Shown here piece after piece: positions 1 through 18,582 of a DNA stretch of 60,460 nucleotides. Location: the NCBI GenBank assembly GCA_009692425.1, contig SHZF01000021.1, positions 1 to 60,460 of the forward strand, read 5' to 3'. Source of the stretch: Myxococcales bacterium (GTDB lineage Bacteria > Myxococcota_A > UBA9042). The first letter of the stretch is position 1. Each line of letters begins with the position of its first letter. Below the pieces are notes generated by a model that saw only the letters and a list, made by a program, of their open reading frames with translations, was not told where the DNA came from and made no database searches. The position numbers and the translations under genes are program-made.

Positions 1-105
1 GCCGCCACCGCTGCCGCCGCCGCCGTAGCCGCCGCCGCCGCCGCCGCCGCCGTAGCCGCCGCCGCCGCTGCGAGCACCGCCGCCGCCGCCGCCGCCGAAG
101 CCGCC
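1..105. repeat. GCC/GGC trinucleotide-rich low-complexity tract
   Basis: Nearly uninterrupted GCC triplets on the plus strand, broken by GTA and CTG-like codons. On the minus strand it is in frame with the RRM protein and encodes its poly-glycine/tyrosine tail. It may vary in length by slippage. It reaches the window edge, so the full extent is not visible. Confidence 0.85.
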
Positions 106-363
106 CGTGCGCGGGGCGCGCTCCTGCGCTTCGCTGACCTTGATGGCCCGGCCGTCCAGGGTCTGGCCGTCGAGGCGGCTGATCGCCTCTTTCGCCGTCG
201 CCTCATCCGCCATCGTCACGAAGCCGAAACCGCGCGACCGTCCCGTCTCGCGATCCGTCATCACCTTGGCATCCGTCACTTCACCGACCGCAGCAAACGC
301 CGCGCGCAAGGACGCATCGTGCGTGTCCCAACTCAGGCCACCGACAAAAAGCTTGTTCCGCAT
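1..363 (-). CDS. RRM-type RNA-binding protein, glycine-rich tail (partial, runs off the left edge)
   Basis: A single RNA recognition motif protein of the bacterial cold-inducible type, expected to bind single-stranded RNA in the cytoplasm. The ATG is at 363 and 121 residues are visible before the window ends. RNP2 (LFVGGL, residues 5-10) and RNP1 (RGFGFVTM, 44-51) are both intact, with the usual beta-alpha-beta spacing. From about residue 87 the protein becomes almost pure glycine with scattered Tyr, Arg and Ser, encoded by GGC runs. A promoter-like sequence lies about 85 bp upstream. The C-terminus is missing, so total length is unknown. The domain assignment is firm; the cold-shock role is inferred from the family. 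Confidence 0.9.
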   Translation of the reverse strand, partial: MRNKLFVGGLSWDTHDASLRAAFAAVGEVTDAKVMTDRETGRSRGFGFVTMADEATAKEAISRLDGQTLDGRAIKVSEAQERAPRTGGFGGGGGGGARSGGGGYGGGGGGGGYGGGGSGGG

Positions 364-446
364 TACACTAACACCTGTTTGCATGAGCTCGACGCTTCGA
401 GCGAGTTGTCCACCTGCATCACGACTTGTACTGAAGGTGTGGCAGC

Positions 447-475
447 ACAGTAGCACACGCAACGACGTGCGCCAA
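447..475 (-). promoter_or_regulatory. sigma-70-like promoter of the RRM gene
   Basis: On the minus strand a -35 box TTGGCG (470-475) is followed after exactly 17 bp by a -10 box TACTGT (447-452). The start codon is at 363, giving a leader of roughly 75 nt. The rest of the 364-654 gap holds nothing I can assign, including no convincing terminator for rpoC. Confidence 0.5.
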
Positions 476-654
476 CCGTTTTTTTGCACCGCTGGCGCCC
501 GCGGGTAAGAGTACCGACCGAAATAATTCGATCCCTCTTGCCGTTGCCGCGAGTCGGCCCTGGCCGCGAGCTTGGCAACCCGGCACCAAAAAGGGCGCGG
601 GGTCACGGCCTTGGGCATGTTGAGTTGTTTTCGTCGGCGCCCTGAGCCCGCCGG

Positions 655-5202
<4,548 letters not shown>

Positions 5203-5327
5203 GGTTCACATCCTTGTCGGGTCGGGGCGCGCAGTCCCGGCTCTGGGCCCCGGACCGGCATCTTCTGTCTCTGTTCTCGTGTTTCCCGGCGCCCAGGGCG
5301 CCGACTCATATCGGCACGGAGTGCACG

Positions 5328-10253
<4,926 letters not shown>

Positions 10254-10366
10254 TGCGTCGTTACTCCTGCTAGCGGGAACTTCGGCTTGAGCTAGCGGTG
10301 CGTGCGTGCAGAAACAGGGCGGGCAAAGGCGAAGCCCCCGGGTCGCAGCGAGGCGTGAACCCCGCC

Positions 10367-10382
10367 GCGACCCAGAGGTCGC
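10367..10382 (-). promoter_or_regulatory. hairpin in the rplL-rpoB intergenic region (possible attenuator or processing site)
   Basis: A perfect 6-bp stem, GCGACC/GGTCGC with a 4-nt loop, lies in the 229-bp gap between rplL and rpoB. No U-tract follows, so it is not a simple Rho-independent terminator. In other bacteria this gap holds a partial attenuator and RNase III processing site. That role here is an inference from position. Confidence 0.35.
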
Positions 10383-10482
10383 AGGGTTTGCCCGAGACAC
10401 CGGGTGGGCCCGAAAAGTTGGGACCTGCCTGAAGCATCACAAGGGGCCAAAGGCTGCGCGCAGCGGCCAGGCCCTCGCGGTG

Positions 10483-10869
10483 CTACTTGATCTCGATTTT
10501 CGCGCCGGCGTCTTCGAGCTTCTTCTTGAAGCCCTCGGCGTCCGCCTTCGAGACGGCCTCCTTGACGAGGCCGTCCGGCTTCTCCGCCAGTTCCTTGGCC
10601 TCTTTGAGACCAAGCTGAGTGAGTTCGCGGATCACCTTGATCACGTTGATCTTGTTGGCGCCCGGCTCCTTGATGATGACGTCGAACTCCGTCTTCTCTT
10701 CAACAACCGGGGCCGCCGCTGCGGCCGACGCCGGAGCTGCTCCCGCCGCCGCGACCGGAGCTGCGGCCGACACACCCCACTTCGCCTCGAGGTCTTTCAC
10801 GATTTCGGAAAGCTCGAGCACGGTGAGGCCGGACAGGTGGTTGATCAGATCGTCACGAGAAATGGCCAT
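10483..10869 (-). CDS. rplL: 50S ribosomal protein L7/L12
   Basis: Stalk protein of the large ribosomal subunit that recruits and stimulates translational GTPases. It has 128 aa, close to the usual 120-128. The N-terminal dimerisation helices (residues 1-33) lead to an Ala/Pro-rich flexible hinge (about 35-57). The globular C-terminal domain carries the conserved [21 protein letters not shown] factor-binding surface. It follows rplJ by 90 bp on the same strand, the normal rplJL arrangement. Translation from MAISRDDL is preceded by a GGGAGT Shine-Dalgarno-like sequence. Confidence 0.97.
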   Translation of the reverse strand: MAISRDDLINHLSGLTVLELSEIVKDLEAKWGVSAAAPVAAAGAAPASAAAAAPVVEEKTEFDVIIKEPGANKINVIKVIRELTQLGLKEAKELAEKPDGLVKEAVSKADAEGFKKKLEDAGAKIEIK

Positions 10870-10959
10870 GATGGGACTCCCTTCTTTGCTTCGCCGTCGT
10901 GCGCCGCCGGGTTGCCGTGCGACGCCATCTGGCGGGAACGAATGCGCACCCGCAGCGAC

Positions 10960-11481
10960 CTACGCGGTCTCTGCGAGTTGTTCCTTGCGCGCGTTGAGGA
11001 CGTTCAAGAGCGAGCGCGGAGACGCCGCCAGCGTGCCGACGAACTTCGTCGGGACCGCCAGCAACGTGCCCAGCAACATCGACCTCAACTCGTCGCGGCT
11101 CGGCAGCATGCTGAGCATCTTGACCCCATTGAGGTCGAGAGCCTTGCCGCTGACGCAGCCGCCCTTGATGACGAGTTTCGGCTGATCCGCGGCCACCTTG
11201 AGGATGGCCTTGGCCGGCGCGGACGGGTCCACACCGAAGACCACCAAGATGGGGCCAACCAGTTGAAAGCTCACCACCTCGAGCGAGGTGCCCTTGATCG
11301 ACAAGCGCGCAAGGGTGTTTTTGATGACGCGGACCGTGCCGCCGACATCCCGGAGCGCCTTGCGGAGAGCTTGGACTTCGGTGACCGAAAGTCCTTTGTT
11401 CTCCGCGACGACCAGGGCATCGATGCCAACGAGTTCGCGCCTCAGCGCATCGACCCGAACCTGCTTTTCTTGCTTGTTCAC
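10960..11481 (-). CDS. rplJ: 50S ribosomal protein L10
   Basis: Base of the L7/L12 stalk, binding 23S rRNA through its N-terminus and L12 dimers through its C-terminal helix. I place the start at the GTG at 11481 (product MNKQEKQVRV, 173 aa) because GGAGG lies 7 nt upstream and the length fits the family. The frame remains open to 11706 but the extra Arg-rich stretch is unlike any L10. Conserved features include VAENKGLSV, the RVIKNTLARL segment and the GPILVVFG region. The 243 bp upstream, before rplA, are noncoding and could hold an L10 leader. Confidence 0.95.
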   Translation of the reverse strand: MNKQEKQVRVDALRRELVGIDALVVAENKGLSVTEVQALRKALRDVGGTVRVIKNTLARLSIKGTSLEVVSFQLVGPILVVFGVDPSAPAKAILKVAADQPKLVIKGGCVSGKALDLNGVKMLSMLPSRDELRSMLLGTLLAVPTKFVGTLAASPRSLLNVLNARKEQLAETA

Positions 11482-11724
11482 GGGTCTACCTCCCCACCCA
11501 TGCGGGCGGGACACCTTTGCTGCGCCTGAGGGAGACGAGTCCCGGGACCTTCCCGCAACCCTGGAGCGCGTGTGCGCCCCGATGCCTCCGCCGGACTTGT
11601 GCTTGCGCTGCCGGCTTCCCAGGCTGCCACGGGAGTTTTCGGCCGCCGTGGCGCGGCCCCTGCGTACGGCCGAAGCCGCGTTGCAGTTCGGACGACGGGC
11701 CCCCAAGGGCCAGCCGATAAATGA
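11482..11724 (-). promoter_or_regulatory. rplJ leader region (possible L10 autoregulatory element)
   Basis: This is the longest noncoding gap inside the ribosomal protein run (243 bp). In many bacteria this position carries an mRNA leader bound by the L10-L12 complex, which represses rplJL. I see GC-rich inverted segments but did not fold it or match the consensus, so the call rests on position. Confidence 0.25.
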
Positions 11725-12435
11725 CTAGACGAGCTTGAACTCGGCGGCGAGCGCCACGTTGTCGACCCGCACGCCGGGCGAGTGGGTCAGCGCCAGCGTC
11801 ACGCCGCGCAGGTACGTGCCCTTGGCCGTGGACGGCTTGAGCTTGGCGAGCGTCTCGATGAGCGCGGCGATGTTGTCGCGGATGCGCTTCGGCTCGAACG
11901 ACTTCTTGCCGACGCCGGCGTGCACGATGCCCGACTTCTCGGTGCGGAACTCGATCTTGCCGGCCTTGGCCGCCTTGACCGCGGTGCCGACGTCGAACGT
12001 GACGGTGCCGACCTTCGGATTCGGCATCAGGCCGCGCGGGCCGAGCAGCTTGCCGATCTTGCCGACCGAAACCATCATGTTTGGCGTTGCGATGCACGTG
12101 TCGAAGTCGTACCAGCCGCCCTTGATTTTCTCGATGAGTTCGTCGCCGCCCGCGAAGTCGGCGCCCGCATCGAGCGCTTCTTTTTCTTTCTCACCCTTGG
12201 CAAACACCAGGACGCGGTTGACCTTGCCGGTGCCGCCGGGCAGCACGACCGCGCCGCGCACCATCTGGTCCGCGTGCTTCGGGTTGACGCCCAGGTTGAC
12301 GGCGACTTCGACGGTTTCGTCGTAGCGGCCCCCGCCAAACTCTTTGATGGTCGAGATGGCTTCGTCGAGCGAGTAGCGCTTGGCGCGGTCGAACTTGGCG
12401 AGCGCGGCGCGGTATTTCTTGGAACGCGTAGGCAT
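11725..12435 (-). CDS. rplA: 50S ribosomal protein L1
   Basis: L1 stalk protein that helps release deacylated tRNA from the ribosomal E site, and in many bacteria a translational repressor of the rplK-rplA mRNA. It has 236 aa, typical length. The diagnostic segment [19 protein letters not shown] is present, followed by [20 protein letters not shown]. It starts 26 bp after rplK on the same strand, with an AGGAGT Shine-Dalgarno. Confidence 0.98.
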   Translation of the reverse strand: MPTRSKKYRAALAKFDRAKRYSLDEAISTIKEFGGGRYDETVEVAVNLGVNPKHADQMVRGAVVLPGGTGKVNRVLVFAKGEKEKEALDAGADFAGGDELIEKIKGGWYDFDTCIATPNMMVSVGKIGKLLGPRGLMPNPKVGTVTFDVGTAVKAAKAGKIEFRTEKSGIVHAGVGKKSFEPKRIRDNIAALIETLAKLKPSTAKGTYLRGVTLALTHSPGVRVDNVALAAEFKLV

Positions 12436-12461
12436 GGGACTCCTTCAGGGCGTGCGTCGGG

Positions 12462-12887
12462 CTAGCCGATCACATCGATGCCCATCGAGCGGGCGGTGCC
12501 GGCAATGGTCAGCATAGCGGTGGCGGACTGCGTGGCGTACAGGTCCGGCATCTTGATCTTGGCGATCTCTTCGAGCTGGGCTTGCGTGACCTTGCCGACC
12601 TTGTCGCGGTTCGGCACGGCGGAACCCTTGTCGAGGCCGGCATACTTGAGCAACAGGCGGCTCGCCGGCGGCGTCTTCGTGATGAACGAAAACGACCGGT
12701 CAGAATAGACCGTGATCACGACCGGGATGACCATCCCGGCCTGCGCCTGCGTCTCGGCGTTGTACGCCTTGCAGAACTGCATGATGTTGACGCCGTGCTG
12801 GCCGAGCGCCGGACCCACCGGCGGCGAGGGCGTCGCCTTGCCGGCCGGCAACTGCAGCTTGATGTAGCCCGTGATTTTCTTTGCCAT
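12462..12887 (-). CDS. rplK: 50S ribosomal protein L11
   Basis: Binds the GTPase-associated region of 23S rRNA and is the usual docking partner of RelA and elongation factors. The start [12 protein letters not shown] at 12887 gives 141 aa, the family length. A longer open frame reaching 13025 is Arg-rich shadow. The Pro-rich segment [19 protein letters not shown] (thiostrepton-binding region) is intact. The C-terminal RNA-binding domain ends in [11 protein letters not shown]. It is followed by rplA and preceded by nusG. Confidence 0.97.
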   Translation of the reverse strand: MAKKITGYIKLQLPAGKATPSPPVGPALGQHGVNIMQFCKAYNAETQAQAGMVIPVVITVYSDRSFSFITKTPPASRLLLKYAGLDKGSAVPNRDKVGKVTQAQLEEIAKIKMPDLYATQSATAMLTIAGTARSMGIDVIG

Positions 12888-13063
12888 GACTGTGGCCTGC
12901 CTCGATGCTCGCCTGGAGCGGCGAAATTGCGCGTTGCCTCTTGCACGCCGCCAAGCGGCGCGGTGCCTGTTACCCGCCGACAACCGGCGTGGTGTGCTGC
13001 GAACGGCCGGCAACGGGCCTCGCACGGACGGCGGAGGCCGAACCTCCGCCGAAATCTCTGCAG

Positions 13064-13669
13064 CTAGCTGCCGATCTTCTGCACCTGCATGAAGCCGAGT
13101 TCGACCGGCGTGGCGCGACCAAAGATCGACACGAGAACCTTGAGCTTCTGCTTGTCGCCGCTGACTTCAGCGACCGTGCCCGTGAAGTTGGCGAACGGCC
13201 CGTCGACCACGCGCACCTCGGTGCCTTCGTCGAAGCTCAGCACAGGCTTGGCCTGCACGTCAGCTTGCTCGAGTTGCTTCGTGATCTTGGCGATCTCGGC
13301 GTCGGGCACCGGCGGCGGATGCATGCCAGTGCCGAGAAAGCCAATAATTTTCTGCGTGCCCTTGACCAAGTGCCAAGACTCGTCGTTGAGCGCCATCTGC
13401 ACGAGCAGGTAGCCCGGAAAGAACTTGCGCTTGGTTTCCCGCGGCGTCCCGGCGCGCATCTCGGCGACCTTCTCGGTCGGGATCAGGATCTCGCCGAAGT
13501 GGTCCTCCATCCCCTCGTTCTTCATGCGCTCCAGCAGGCTTGCGCGCGCGACGTTCTCGGAGCCGGTGTACACGTTGACGATGTACCAGCGCTTGCGGCG
13601 CGCGGGTACGGCCACCGCTTGCGGTGCGTTCCCGTTGCCCTGGTCGGCCATTGTCATCTGTTCGACCAT
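13064..13669 (-). CDS. nusG: transcription termination/antitermination protein NusG
   Basis: Universally conserved elongation factor that binds the beta' clamp and links RNA polymerase to Rho or the ribosome. It has 201 aa with an NGN domain ([16 protein letters not shown], then [11 protein letters not shown]) and a C-terminal KOW domain ([18 protein letters not shown]). The ATG at 13669 has AAGGGGA 6 nt upstream. Two further in-frame ATGs at 13657 and 13651 are alternatives. It lies between secE and rplK, the standard order. Confidence 0.97.
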   Translation of the reverse strand: MVEQMTMADQGNGNAPQAVAVPARRKRWYIVNVYTGSENVARASLLERMKNEGMEDHFGEILIPTEKVAEMRAGTPRETKRKFFPGYLLVQMALNDESWHLVKGTQKIIGFLGTGMHPPPVPDAEIAKITKQLEQADVQAKPVLSFDEGTEVRVVDGPFANFTGTVAEVSGDKQKLKVLVSIFGRATPVELGFMQVQKIGS

Positions 13670-13756
13670 CTCCGTCCCCTTGCCGCTGTTGACCTATCGT
13701 CTCAGCGTGTACGTGCGCCAGTCGCCATCACGGCGGGAATCCTCGCGGAACCTGGG

Positions 13757-14140
13757 CTAGATTCCGTAGATGGCCTTCGTCAGCAGGCGGAAGCCGAAGT
13801 CGAACAGCGCTAGCAGCACCGCGACCAGCACCGTGGTCACCATGACGACAACGGTCGACAACCGGGTTTCGGCAAACGACGGCCACGTCACCTTGCGCAG
13901 TTCGCCGGCGACTTCGTGCGCCAGGTTGAAGACGCGCTGATCGCGCCACAGCGCAATGCCACCGAGTACGCCGACCGACATGCCGCACAGGTTCGACAGG
14001 CGGAATTCGCGGCCGATGATGCCGACATCCCACTCCGGTCGAACGAGGTCGAACACGCCCGCGAACAGATGCGCGGTCAGAAGCCACAGCAGCAGGGCGG
14101 TGGAGACGAACGCGAAGTTCACCATGCGTTCCTGGCTCAT
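13757..14140 (-). CDS. secE: preprotein translocase subunit SecE
   Basis: Inner-membrane subunit that clamps SecY in the Sec translocon. It has 127 aa and three hydrophobic segments (about residues 9-30, 51-66 and 94-116), like the three-span E. coli form rather than the minimal one-span form. The signature amphipathic helix ELRKVTWPSFAETR precedes the last membrane span. An AGGAGA Shine-Dalgarno lies just before the ATG. It sits between tRNA-Trp and nusG. Confidence 0.95.
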   Translation of the reverse strand: MSQERMVNFAFVSTALLLWLLTAHLFAGVFDLVRPEWDVGIIGREFRLSNLCGMSVGVLGGIALWRDQRVFNLAHEVAGELRKVTWPSFAETRLSTVVVMVTTVLVAVLLALFDFGFRLLTKAIYGI

Positions 14141-14248
14141 CGGGGTCTCCTCTCGCTGCGGGCGTGGGCGCAGGGGCCTCGGGGGGCAAGAACCTCAGCG
14201 GCGCGGCCTTCAAGGCCGGTCGATCGGCGGGGCATTCCCTGCCGCCAG

Positions 14249-14321
14249 CAGGCCAGGCGGGATTTGAACCCACAACCCGCGGATTTGGAGTCCGCTGCTC
14301 TACCGTTGGAGCTACTGGCCT
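14249..14321 (-). tRNA. trnW: tRNA-Trp (CCA)
   Basis: A complete 73-nt cloverleaf. The acceptor AGGCCAG pairs with CTGGCCT, with a G discriminator. The anticodon loop reads CTCCAAA, so the anticodon is CCA. The T-arm has the standard GGTTCAAATCC. It sits between rpmG and secE, a common position for this tRNA. Confidence 0.97.
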
Positions 14322-14346
14322 GTCGCGCTACGGCGTGTCGCGTGGA

Positions 14347-14526
14347 TCACTTCGCTTCTTTGTGTTCGGTATGCTTGCGCTCGTAGCGGCAGTACTTCTT
14401 GAAGGTCAGACGCCCGGGCGTCGTCTTCTTGTTCTTCGTCGTCGTGTAGCGCGAAACACCCGGAATGCCGCTCGCACGGCAAGTCTGGCATTCCAAGTGG
14501 ACGATGCTGCGGTTGGATCCGGCCAT
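14347..14526 (-). CDS. rpmG: 50S ribosomal protein L33, half-degenerate zinc ribbon
   Basis: Small ribosomal protein of 59 aa. The sequence matches the L33 core ([21 protein letters not shown], then [10 protein letters not shown]). It keeps the first CxxC (Cys13, Cys16) but only one Cys in the second knuckle (YCRYERKH). It is thus intermediate between zinc-binding C+ and Cys-free C- paralogs. The ATG at 14526 is preceded by GTAGAGGAA. It lies between tuf and tRNA-Trp on the same strand. Confidence 0.92.
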   Translation of the reverse strand: MAGSNRSIVHLECQTCRASGIPGVSRYTTTKNKKTTPGRLTFKKYCRYERKHTEHKEAK

Positions 14527-14699
14527 GATTTCCTCTACCTACTGCACTGCCGTGCCTCTTGGACCCGCCTGCGGTGGGCAGGAACCACCAACGCGGTGTT
14601 GGCGCACTGCCGGGGCCTCTGGAGATGCTCCCGGCGGGCAGGACCCACTGTGCGTTCAACCGCGCAACGCGGCCTGAACGAGCGGCATGGACGACCGCC

Positions 14700-15902
<1,203 letters not shown>

Positions 15903-15940
15903 TGCCTGATCCTCCCACCACGGTGTGCGTGGCGTGTTGG

Positions 15941-16036
15941 GGCGCCTTGCGCCGCTGACCTACCCTGTGTGCGGCGCCTTGCGCCGCTGACCTACCCTGC
16001 GTGCGGCGCCCTGCGCCGTGAAACTACTCTGCGTGC
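15941..16036. repeat. 32-bp tandem repeat, three copies, between tRNA-Thr and tuf
   Basis: Three head-to-tail units begin at 15941, 15973 and 16005, each opening with GGCGCC(C/T)TGCGCCG. The first two differ at a single base and the third is diverged in its second half. The GGCGC/GCGCC core can form a small hairpin in each copy. The array sits in the tuf leader, between the processed tRNA and the tuf Shine-Dalgarno. Confidence 0.85.
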
Positions 16037-16070
16037 GGCCGGGCCGCGTAGAGGCGATGCCCGGACGCGG

Positions 16071-16143
<73 letters not shown>

Positions 16144-16185
16144 GCGGGAAGTCGAACTTGTCCGCGCCGGACGCTGCAGAAGACG

Positions 16186-16258
<73 letters not shown>

Positions 16259-16374
16259 ACCGACCGAGCCAGGCTCGCCGTGATGCATCCGGACACGCTG
16301 CAGCCTCTACGGACACACCGCGTCGGCCTCTCTGCAGCGCGCGGCCATCAGGGCCGCAAACCCAGCTTATTCGG

Positions 16375-16456
16375 TGGAGGGTGGTGGATTCGAACCACCG
16401 TAGGCGTTGCCATCTGATTTACAGTCAGACCCCTTTAGCCACTCGGGCAACCCTCC
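16375..16456 (-). tRNA. trnY: tRNA-Tyr (GTA)
   Basis: An 82-nt class II tRNA with a long variable arm. The acceptor GGAGGGT pairs with ACCCTCC, with an A discriminator. The anticodon loop reads CTGTAAA, giving anticodon GTA. It lies 2 nt downstream of tRNA-Thr(TGT), so both come from one precursor. Confidence 0.96.
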
Positions 16457-16458
16457 GG

Positions 16459-16531
16459 AGCTGGCGATGGGAATCGAACCCGCAACCTGCTGATTACAAA
16501 TCAGCTGCTCTGCCAATTGAGCTACACCAGC
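16459..16531 (-). tRNA. trnT: tRNA-Thr (TGT)
   Basis: A 73-nt cloverleaf. The acceptor is GCTGGTG/CGCCAGC with one wobble pair. The anticodon stem GCTGA/TCAGC encloses TTTGTAA, giving anticodon TGT. It is the first gene of the tRNA-tuf-rpmG-secE transcription unit, about 75 nt downstream of the predicted promoter. Confidence 0.96.
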
Positions 16532-16614
16532 ATGGTTCTGGCGCGTTCCGGTTGCGGGACTCGCCCGCCCCCGGAGACGCCTCCGCGCACGACGGAGAAC
16601 CCAAGGGGGCCGCG

Positions 16615-16643
16615 ACTGTACAGGCAGTCCTTGGGGCTGTCAA
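16615..16643 (-). promoter_or_regulatory. sigma-70-like promoter of the tRNA-tuf-secE operon
   Basis: On the minus strand a perfect -35 box TTGACA (16638-16643) is followed after 17 bp by TACAGT (16615-16620). The -35 box overlaps the stop codon of rlmB. It is the best promoter match I found in the window and precedes the first tRNA by about 75 nt. It probably drives the stable RNA/translation operon. Confidence 0.7.
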
Positions 16644-17818
16644 GGCTCGGCGGCGCTCTCCGGCGGCACGCTGGCAAGCTCCGGTGCGGCTGGAGGGGGC
16701 ATCGCAGCGCGTACGGCGCTGAGGGCCAATCCTGCGAAAACACTCACGTTCAATGACTGCATTGGACCCACGGCGGGCAACGTCAACAGCACGTCGCAGC
16801 GCTTGCGGACGAGCGGGCGCAGGCCGTTGCCCTCGGCGCCGAGCACGATCGCGGCAGCCCGGCCCCAGCGCCAGGTGCGCAAATCGCCCTGCGCGCCATC
16901 GAGTACGGTGCCCACGACTTCTACGTCGCGCGCCGCGAGGTCCTGCAACGTGCGCGCGAGGTTGACGACGCGGACGACCGGCACGATCGCGCTGCCCCCT
17001 TCGGCGATCCGCTCGACGGTCGGCGTGATCTCGGCGGCGCGATCCTGCGGCAACACGAGCGCGGTCGCGCCAAAAAACGCTGCGGAACGGAGGATGGCGC
17101 CGACATTGTGGGCGTCGGTCACCGAGTCGAGCACCACGATCAGCGTGCCGGGTACGGCGCCACGGATCGGCACAACTGCGTCAAGTTCCACGTAGGGAAA
17201 CGGCAGGATGCGTGCGGCGACCCCTTGCGACGGTCCCGGTGGCAGTCCCTGCGGCATGGTCGGCAGAACCCGCACGTCGCCGGCAGTCGCGAGTTCGCGC
17301 AGGCGGGCTGCAGTGCGCGGGTGGGCATCCCAGATGTGCAGTTCACGCACGCGCTCCGGGCGCAGGCGGACCAGGGCTTCGACCGCGTGTTCACCGATCA
17401 GCAGATCGTCCGCGATGGCGGCGCGCGACTGCGGCGGCCGATCGTCGCGTGGCGGGCCGTCAAAGCGGCGACCCTCGGGCGGGCGCCCGTCGAAGGAGCG
17501 TCCCCCGCGCGGCGACCCGTCGAAGCGGCGGCCATCGGGCGGGCGCCCGTCGAGGGGACGTCTCCCGGAAGGTGGACCATCGAAGCGGCGGCCATCGGGT
17601 GGGCGACCGTCGAAGGGAGGTCGATCGCGAGGCGACCCATCGAAACGGCGGTCGGCCGCAGGGCGTCCCTCGACCGGACGTCCCGCGTCGCGGGGGCCTG
17701 CTGCCCGGCGGACGTCGACGCTCGCGGCTGGCTTCGCGTCCCCCTGCGGTGGGCCGGCGGGTGCGGCCGGTGCGATGTCGAAACGGCTTGGGGGCAATTC
17801 GTCGTCGGCAGCGGTCAT
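16640..17818 (-). CDS. rlmB: SpoU/TrmH-family rRNA 2'-O-methyltransferase (RlmB-like) with disordered repeat N-terminus
   Basis: SPOUT methyltransferase predicted to methylate a ribose in 23S rRNA (the E. coli family member modifies G2251). It has 392 aa, far longer than the usual ~245. The first ~135 residues are a low-complexity Arg/Pro/Asp/Gly segment containing three 20-residue repeats. Then come the substrate-binding domain (LIGEHAVEALVRL) and the catalytic SPOUT domain. The three family motifs are visible: NVGAILRSAAFFGA, IVLGAEGNGLRP and MQSLNVSVFAGLAL. The start overlaps the pyrF stop as ATGA. RlmB is the best match, but another TrmH-type rRNA target cannot be excluded. Confidence 0.85.
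   Translation of the reverse strand: MTAADDELPPSRFDIAPAAPAGPPQGDAKPAASVDVRRAAGPRDAGRPVEGRPAADRRFDGSPRDRPPFDGRPPDGRRFDGPPSGRRPLDGRPPDGRRFDGSPRGGRSFDGRPPEGRRFDGPPRDDRPPQSRAAIADDLLIGEHAVEALVRLRPERVRELHIWDAHPRTAARLRELATAGDVRVLPTMPQGLPPGPSQGVAARILPFPYVELDAVVPIRGAVPGTLIVVLDSVTDAHNVGAILRSAAFFGATALVLPQDRAAEITPTVERIAEGGSAIVPVVRVVNLARTLQDLAARDVEVVGTVLDGAQGDLRTWRWGRAAAIVLGAEGNGLRPLVRKRCDVLLTLPAVGPMQSLNVSVFAGLALSAVRAAMPPPAAPELASVPPESAAEP
17471..17650 (-). repeat. 60-bp tandem repeat inside rlmB (RRFDG...DGRPPDG)
   Basis: Three 20-residue units (about residues 57-76, 77-96 and 97-116) follow the pattern RRFDGxPxxxxxxDGRPP(D/E)G, with a partial fourth copy after them. The encoded stretch is rich in Arg, Gly, Pro and Asp and is predicted to be disordered. 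It lies upstream of the methyltransferase fold. Confidence 0.8.
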
Positions 17819-18582
17819 GACATGCCCTCCAGCGGGTGCGGCCCTGGGGCTGCTGCCTGCGCGATCTCTGCCAGCAACGCGGACGCGGCGGCACGTGGGT
17901 CCGGGCTACGCGTGACGGGCCGACCGACGACCAACAAATCGGCGCCCGCCGCTGCCGCGTGCGCCGCGGTCGCGATGCGCGCCTGGTCGTCGTTGCCCTG
18001 GCGGTCACCCGCACTGCGAATGCCCGGCACGACACGGACAAACGCAGCCGGCAGATGCGCCGCCAGCGGCAATTCCAGCGCCGACAGCACCGCGCCATCG
18101 AGGCCCGCGCGCGCGCACAGTTCGAGTCGCCGCGCCACCAGGCTGGCTACAGGCCCATCGTAGCCGTCCGCCGCTAGGTCGTCACGTTCGAGGCTGGTGA
18201 GCACGGTGACGCCGACAACCCGGGTGCGCCCCCTGGCAGCGCGCAGCGCCGCGTCGAGCATCGCGCGCCCTCCCGCGGCGTGGACGGTGACCAGTGCCAC
18301 GTCGAGCCGGGCGATCGAGTCGACCGCGAGCCCAACCTGGTGGGGAATGTCGTGCAATTTCAGGTCGAGGAACACCTCAAATCCGGCCAGTCGCATGTGG
18401 TGCACGACGGATGGGCCCACAGCGGTGAAAAGCGAGAGCCCAACCTTGACCAGGATCGGCAGGCCGTGCAGCGCGTCGAGCACGGGCTCCAAGGGTTCCA
18501 ATGCCGGTGCATCGAGCGCGATCGCAAGCCGGGGCAGTGCCGGGCCGAACCCTGCGCGCGGCGCTGGCATGAGCGTCGTCAT
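17815..18582 (-). CDS. pyrF: orotidine 5'-phosphate decarboxylase
   Basis: Catalyses the last step of de novo UMP synthesis, OMP to UMP plus CO2. The start is the ATG at 18582 (MTTLMPAPRAG, 255 aa), which overlaps the proS stop as ATGA. Longer in-frame extensions are not credible. The catalytic motif DLKLHDIP (Asp, Lys, Asp) is intact, as are the LAIALD opening strand and the phosphate-binding region VVPGIR...VVGRPVT. At its other end the stop overlaps the rlmB start, again as ATGA. The three genes are therefore probably translationally coupled. Confidence 0.95.
   Translation of the reverse strand: MTTLMPAPRAGFGPALPRLAIALDAPALEPLEPVLDALHGLPILVKVGLSLFTAVGPSVVHHMRLAGFEVFLDLKLHDIPHQVGLAVDSIARLDVALVTVHAAGGRAMLDAALRAARGRTRVVGVTVLTSLERDDLAADGYDGPVASLVARRLELCARAGLDGAVLSALELPLAAHLPAAFVRVVPGIRSAGDRQGNDDQARIATAAHAAAAGADLLVVGRPVTRSPDPRAAASALLAEIAQAAAPGPHPLEGMS

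Noticed and set aside
10254-10400. N-terminal extension of RpoB by 49 residues
   Set aside because: The extension has no family similarity, while the ATG at 10253 has an AGGAG site and the conserved [10 protein letters not shown] start.
14527-14699. A small gene between rpmG and tuf
   Set aside because: The 173-bp gap has two similar GGGCAGGA-type strings but no frame with start, Shine-Dalgarno and plausible product.
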